This document shows, one piece after another, positions 7,507 through 9,204 of a DNA stretch of 9,204 nt. The stretch is from positions 1 through 9,204 of the forward strand of contig PBTU01000088.1 in the NCBI GenBank assembly GCA_002729295.1, in the 5' to 3' direction. Positions within the stretch are counted from its first letter, which is position 1; every line of letters begins with the position of its first letter. Made by a program: the position numbers and the translations under genes. The notes beneath the pieces were generated by a model. It was not told the DNA's origin. It saw only the letters and a program-made list of their open reading frames with translations, and made no database searches. The DNA comes from Verrucomicrobiales bacterium. Lineage in GTDB: Bacteria > Verrucomicrobiota > Verrucomicrobiia > Verrucomicrobiales > Akkermansiaceae.

Positions 7507-8859
7507 TTACTTCTTTGATTTCTTTTTTTTGCGGCCTCTCGTCATTTGTTCGATGGCCTTGAGCTCGGTGGCCTGGCCTTCGTCGCCGCATTTCCTCATC
7601 CAGACGGTGAGTTTGGAGCGAAGTTCGTTCATCGTTTCGGTGTGCTTTTCGTCGCCGGCGAGGTTGTTGAGTTCGAGCGGGTCGGTGATGATGTCATAGA
7701 GCTCTTCCTTGGGGCGCAATTGGTAGCGTTTGACGAGAGCTCTGGCTTTCGGGGTGTCGACGGTCAGCCAGCTCTTGAATTCAGGAGAGGTGGTGCAGAC
7801 GTTTTTGAATTTGGCTTCCGGAGTGAGGTTCCAGATGAATTTGAATTTCTCTGAGCGGATGGAACGAATGCCATAGTGAGGCGAACCGGAAATGATGCCC
7901 TTGGTGGTCATGATGCCGTGGACGTGTGTTTTATGAGTTTCTTTTCCGGCGAAAACGGAGAGGAGGCTTTTGCCCTGGAGAGAAGGATCGGGAGTGCCTC
8001 CGGCGGCTTCGACCCAGGTGGGAAGGAGGTCGATGTATTCGATCATGGCGGGGTTGGTGGTGCCGGGTTTGATCTTGCCAGGCCAGCGGGCGATGAGGCC
8101 GGTTTGGAGGCCGCTGTCGTAACAGGTCCACTTCGCAAAGGGCATGGAGCTACCTTGTTCGCTGGTAACGACGAAGAGCGTGTTGTCGGAGAGTTTGTGT
8201 TTTTTGAGAAGCTGCATCGCCCGGCCAACTTGACTGTCGTAATAAGTGATCTCGGCAAGGTAGCGGGACATGGCATCGCGGATGGCGGGGGTGTCGACGA
8301 AGTAGGGCGGGAGTTGAATGTTGGCTGGAGGGTAGCGGGAGGCGTCGCCTTTGTTCCAGGGTGAGTGAGGCTCGTTGGAGCAAAGTAGAAGGCAGAAGGG
8401 ATTTTCTTTTTCGGCGCAGTCCTTCATGAAGGAATCGACTTTGTCGAAATTGGGATTCTTTCCGTCAGGGATTTTTTCCCAGGCAAAAACGCTGCTGGGA
8501 GAAACGTGGGTTTTGCCGCTTTGAGCAACGCGGTAGCCGAGGGCCTTGAGAAATTGCACGACGCTCTTGGTGCCGTTTTTGACGTAAGTGTGATTCGGGT
8601 AGGCTCCGCTGGTGACTGGATAGAGTCCGGTGTAGATGTTGTGGCGGGTGGGGGAGCACATCGGCGCGGTTTGGAAGCAGCGGGTGAACCGCATTCCTTC
8701 GCCGGCGAGCTTGTCGATGTTGGGGGTGTGGGCCTGTCCACCGTAGCACCCAAGATCCCTAAAAGTGCAGTCGTCGGCGATAATGAAGACGATGTTGGGC
8801 TTGGTGGTAGCTGCTGAAATGACGCAGCTCATGAGGGCGATGTAAAGGGTGCGAAACAT
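7507..8859 (-). CDS. S1-family sulfatase, heparan N-sulfatase (SGSH)-like
   Basis: 450-residue exported sulfatase. Residues 1-17 are a Sec signal peptide (likely cleavage at S-A-A/T). Active-site elements seen: D29-D30 (IIADD), the formylglycine box C68-S-P-T-R72, K116 and H118 in QSGKTHVSP, H165 in NEPHSPW, E234-Q235 in TSEQGSSMPF, and K243 in KWTCYD. The contexts match the N-sulfoglucosamine sulfohydrolase branch (SulfAtlas S1_8 type); sulfate may be removed from N- or O-linked positions, and the substrate cannot be fixed from sequence. E-Q replaces the usual D-N/D-H metal pair. The C-terminal region (about 386-400, EELYDIITDPLELNNL) is the standard sulfatase end motif, and the protein finishes in a lysine-rich tail, RGRKKKKSKK. 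It is first in a minus-strand operon with the PhoD-like gene. No Shine-Dalgarno is seen before the ATG (ATTACCTCTT). A formylglycine-generating enzyme must be supplied from elsewhere. Confidence 0.93.
   Translation of the reverse strand: MFRTLYIALMSCVISAATTKPNIVFIIADDCTFRDLGCYGGQAHTPNIDKLAGEGMRFTRCFQTAPMCSPTRHNIYTGLYPVTSGAYPNHTYVKNGTKSVVQFLKALGYRVAQSGKTHVSPSSVFAWEKIPDGKNPNFDKVDSFMKDCAEKENPFCLLLCSNEPHSPWNKGDASRYPPANIQLPPYFVDTPAIRDAMSRYLAEITYYDSQVGRAMQLLKKHKLSDNTLFVVTSEQGSSMPFAKWTCYDSGLQTGLIARWPGKIKPGTTNPAMIEYIDLLPTWVEAAGGTPDPSLQGKSLLSVFAGKETHKTHVHGIMTTKGIISGSPHYGIRSIRSEKFKFIWNLTPEAKFKNVCTTSPEFKSWLTVDTPKARALVKRYQLRPKEELYDIITDPLELNNLAGDEKHTETMNELRSKLTVWMRKCGDEGQATELKAIEQMTRGRKKKKSKK
7523..7530 (-). 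repeat. A8 homopolymer near the 3' end of the second sulfatase gene
   Basis: On the coding strand eight A bases encode part of the terminal lysine tail. The tract lies 14 bases before the stop codon and 23 bases before the PhoD-like start. It is a classical slippage-prone sequence. Confidence 0.9.
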
Positions 8860-8998
8860 AAGAGGTAATAGGATACGAATTGGTAGGCGGCTGCAATTGT
8901 AGAAATGGAGAATGTGGGTTGGCGTCTGACCCGGGAATTTCCGTGATTTATGCAGAGCGAGTGGTCTGATTCGGGTTTAGTGTTTCACTGTCACGAAA

Positions 8999-9021
8999 CC
9001 CCAGAGTCACCACCTCTGGGG
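8999..9021 (-). terminator. Strong hairpin, possible terminator or leader attenuator
   Basis: CCCCAGAG-(7-base loop)-CTCTGGGG is a perfect 8-pair stem. On the minus strand it is followed by TTTCGTG, a weak T-tract; on the plus strand it is followed by A5 only, so minus-strand termination is the better reading. It could end a gene entering from the right, or sit in the leader of the sulfatase-PhoD operon. It shares bases 8999-9001 with the GGGTTT/AAACCC stem, so the two cannot form together. Confidence 0.4.
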
Positions 9022-9204
9022 AAAAATCGGTCTCTGCCTTGATTGGTTACAGGGTGAAGATTGGAAGCCGGTTTCGACCCCTGTTGCCCGATGGCCGACC
9101 CTGGCTTCTCCTTTCATTCCCGGAACGAGTCCGAGAGGCATATCGATTTTGTCCTTATCTTTTTGTCTAGTCCCTCGGTGAGGATGGGGAGTTGATCGAA
9201 TTTG
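9007..9204 (-). CDS. Doubtful short or partial reading frame at right edge
   Basis: A minus-strand frame is open from 9204 to a TGA at 9007-9009. An internal ATG at 9141 has an AAGGA 10 bases upstream and would give 44 residues starting MPLGLVPGMKGEARVGHRA. The first 15 residues of that short product are vaguely like the start of a hotdog-fold thioesterase (an impression, not a match); the rest (rich in Q, R, P, S) does not look like a folded protein. The stop codon lies in the loop of the 8999-9021 hairpin, as a terminator overlapping a gene end might. Other frames here are also open, so it may be the tail of a gene outside the window, a decayed fragment, or non-coding. Confidence 0.2.
   Translation of the reverse strand, partial: QIRSTPHPHRGTRQKDKDKIDMPLGLVPGMKGEARVGHRATGVETGFQSSPCNQSRQRPIFPQRW

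Larger units (their letters stand above)
8860..9204. other. Intergenic region upstream of the sulfatase-PhoD operon
   Basis: These 345 bases hold no confidently called gene. They should contain the operon promoter and leader; I could not pick a convincing promoter (TTGCAG and TATCCT on the minus strand are 15 bases apart and very close to the start). The region has several inverted repeats: GGGTTT/AAACCC at 8973-8978 and 8996-9001, with an AGTG-TTT-CACT hairpin inside it; CCCCAGAG/CTCTGGGG at 8999-9021; and GAAGCC/GGCTTC at 9064-9069 and 9103-9108. A minus-strand reading frame is open from the right edge to 9007. Confidence 0.5.

Noticed and set aside
5941..7518. A 525-residue plus-strand reading frame opposite the PhoD-like gene
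   Set aside because: It is the antisense of a gene with clear PhoD motifs and a Tat signal; its composition (rich in G, V, E, D, F) is what codon bias on the other strand produces, and no domain is visible.
9064..9108. GGTTTCGACC as a tRNA T-arm
   Set aside because: No acceptor, D or anticodon arms can be placed around it; the stem is only three pairs with a four-base loop.
8931..9123. CCGGGAAT / ATTCCCGG as terminal inverted repeats of a small mobile element
   Set aside because: Only 8 bases, no flanking target duplication and no transposase; a match of this length within 200 bases is expected by chance fairly often.
1..9204. CRISPR array, IS element, rRNA, tRNA or prophage genes
   Set aside because: No regularly spaced repeats, transposase or integrase motifs, or RNA gene signatures were seen.

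Overview
The window reads like genomic DNA of a heterotrophic member of the Planctomycetota-Verrucomicrobiota group, with Verrucomicrobiota the better guess. It carries two formylglycine-type (S1) sulfatases, two Tat-exported proteins (one hydroxypyruvate isomerase-like, one PhoD-like) and a COG1680-type serine hydrolase. Almost every product has an export signal, and several starts lack a clear Shine-Dalgarno. The assignment rests on gene content only; no rRNA or other phylogenetic marker is present.

Layout from left to right: (1) 1-393, minus strand, N-terminal part of an exported serine hydrolase of the beta-lactamase class C fold, running off the left edge. (2) 394-599, short divergent intergenic region. 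(3) 600-2921, plus strand, iduronate-2-sulfatase-like S1 sulfatase with a C-terminal LamG-like domain; its last 98 bases overlap tail-to-tail with (4) 2824-3549, minus strand, a small exported or membrane-anchored coiled-coil protein of unknown function. (5) 3550-3837, divergent intergenic region. (6) 3838-4743, plus strand, Tat-exported TIM-barrel protein with the full metal-ligand set of hydroxypyruvate isomerase. (7) 4744-4875, convergent intergenic region with three tandem hairpins, probably a two-way terminator. (8) 4876-7500 and 7507-8859, a minus-strand two-gene operon transcribed sulfatase first: a heparan N-sulfatase-like (SGSH-like) S1 sulfatase and then a large Tat-exported PhoD-like metallophosphatase, separated by 6 bases and in the same frame. 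(9) 8860-9204, an unassigned leader or intergenic stretch with inverted repeats and a reading frame open to the right edge.

Taken together the genes suggest periplasmic or cell-surface removal of ester groups (sulfate by two sulfatases, phosphate by the PhoD-like enzyme) from polysaccharides or related substrates. No glycoside hydrolase, lyase, SusC/D-type transporter or formylglycine-generating enzyme lies in the window, so the true substrate is not shown. I saw no CRISPR array, IS element, tRNA or rRNA. I found no clearly new system. The oddest points are the overrun 3' end of the first sulfatase, the in-frame sulfatase/PhoD junction with its A8 tract, and the structured region upstream of that operon.
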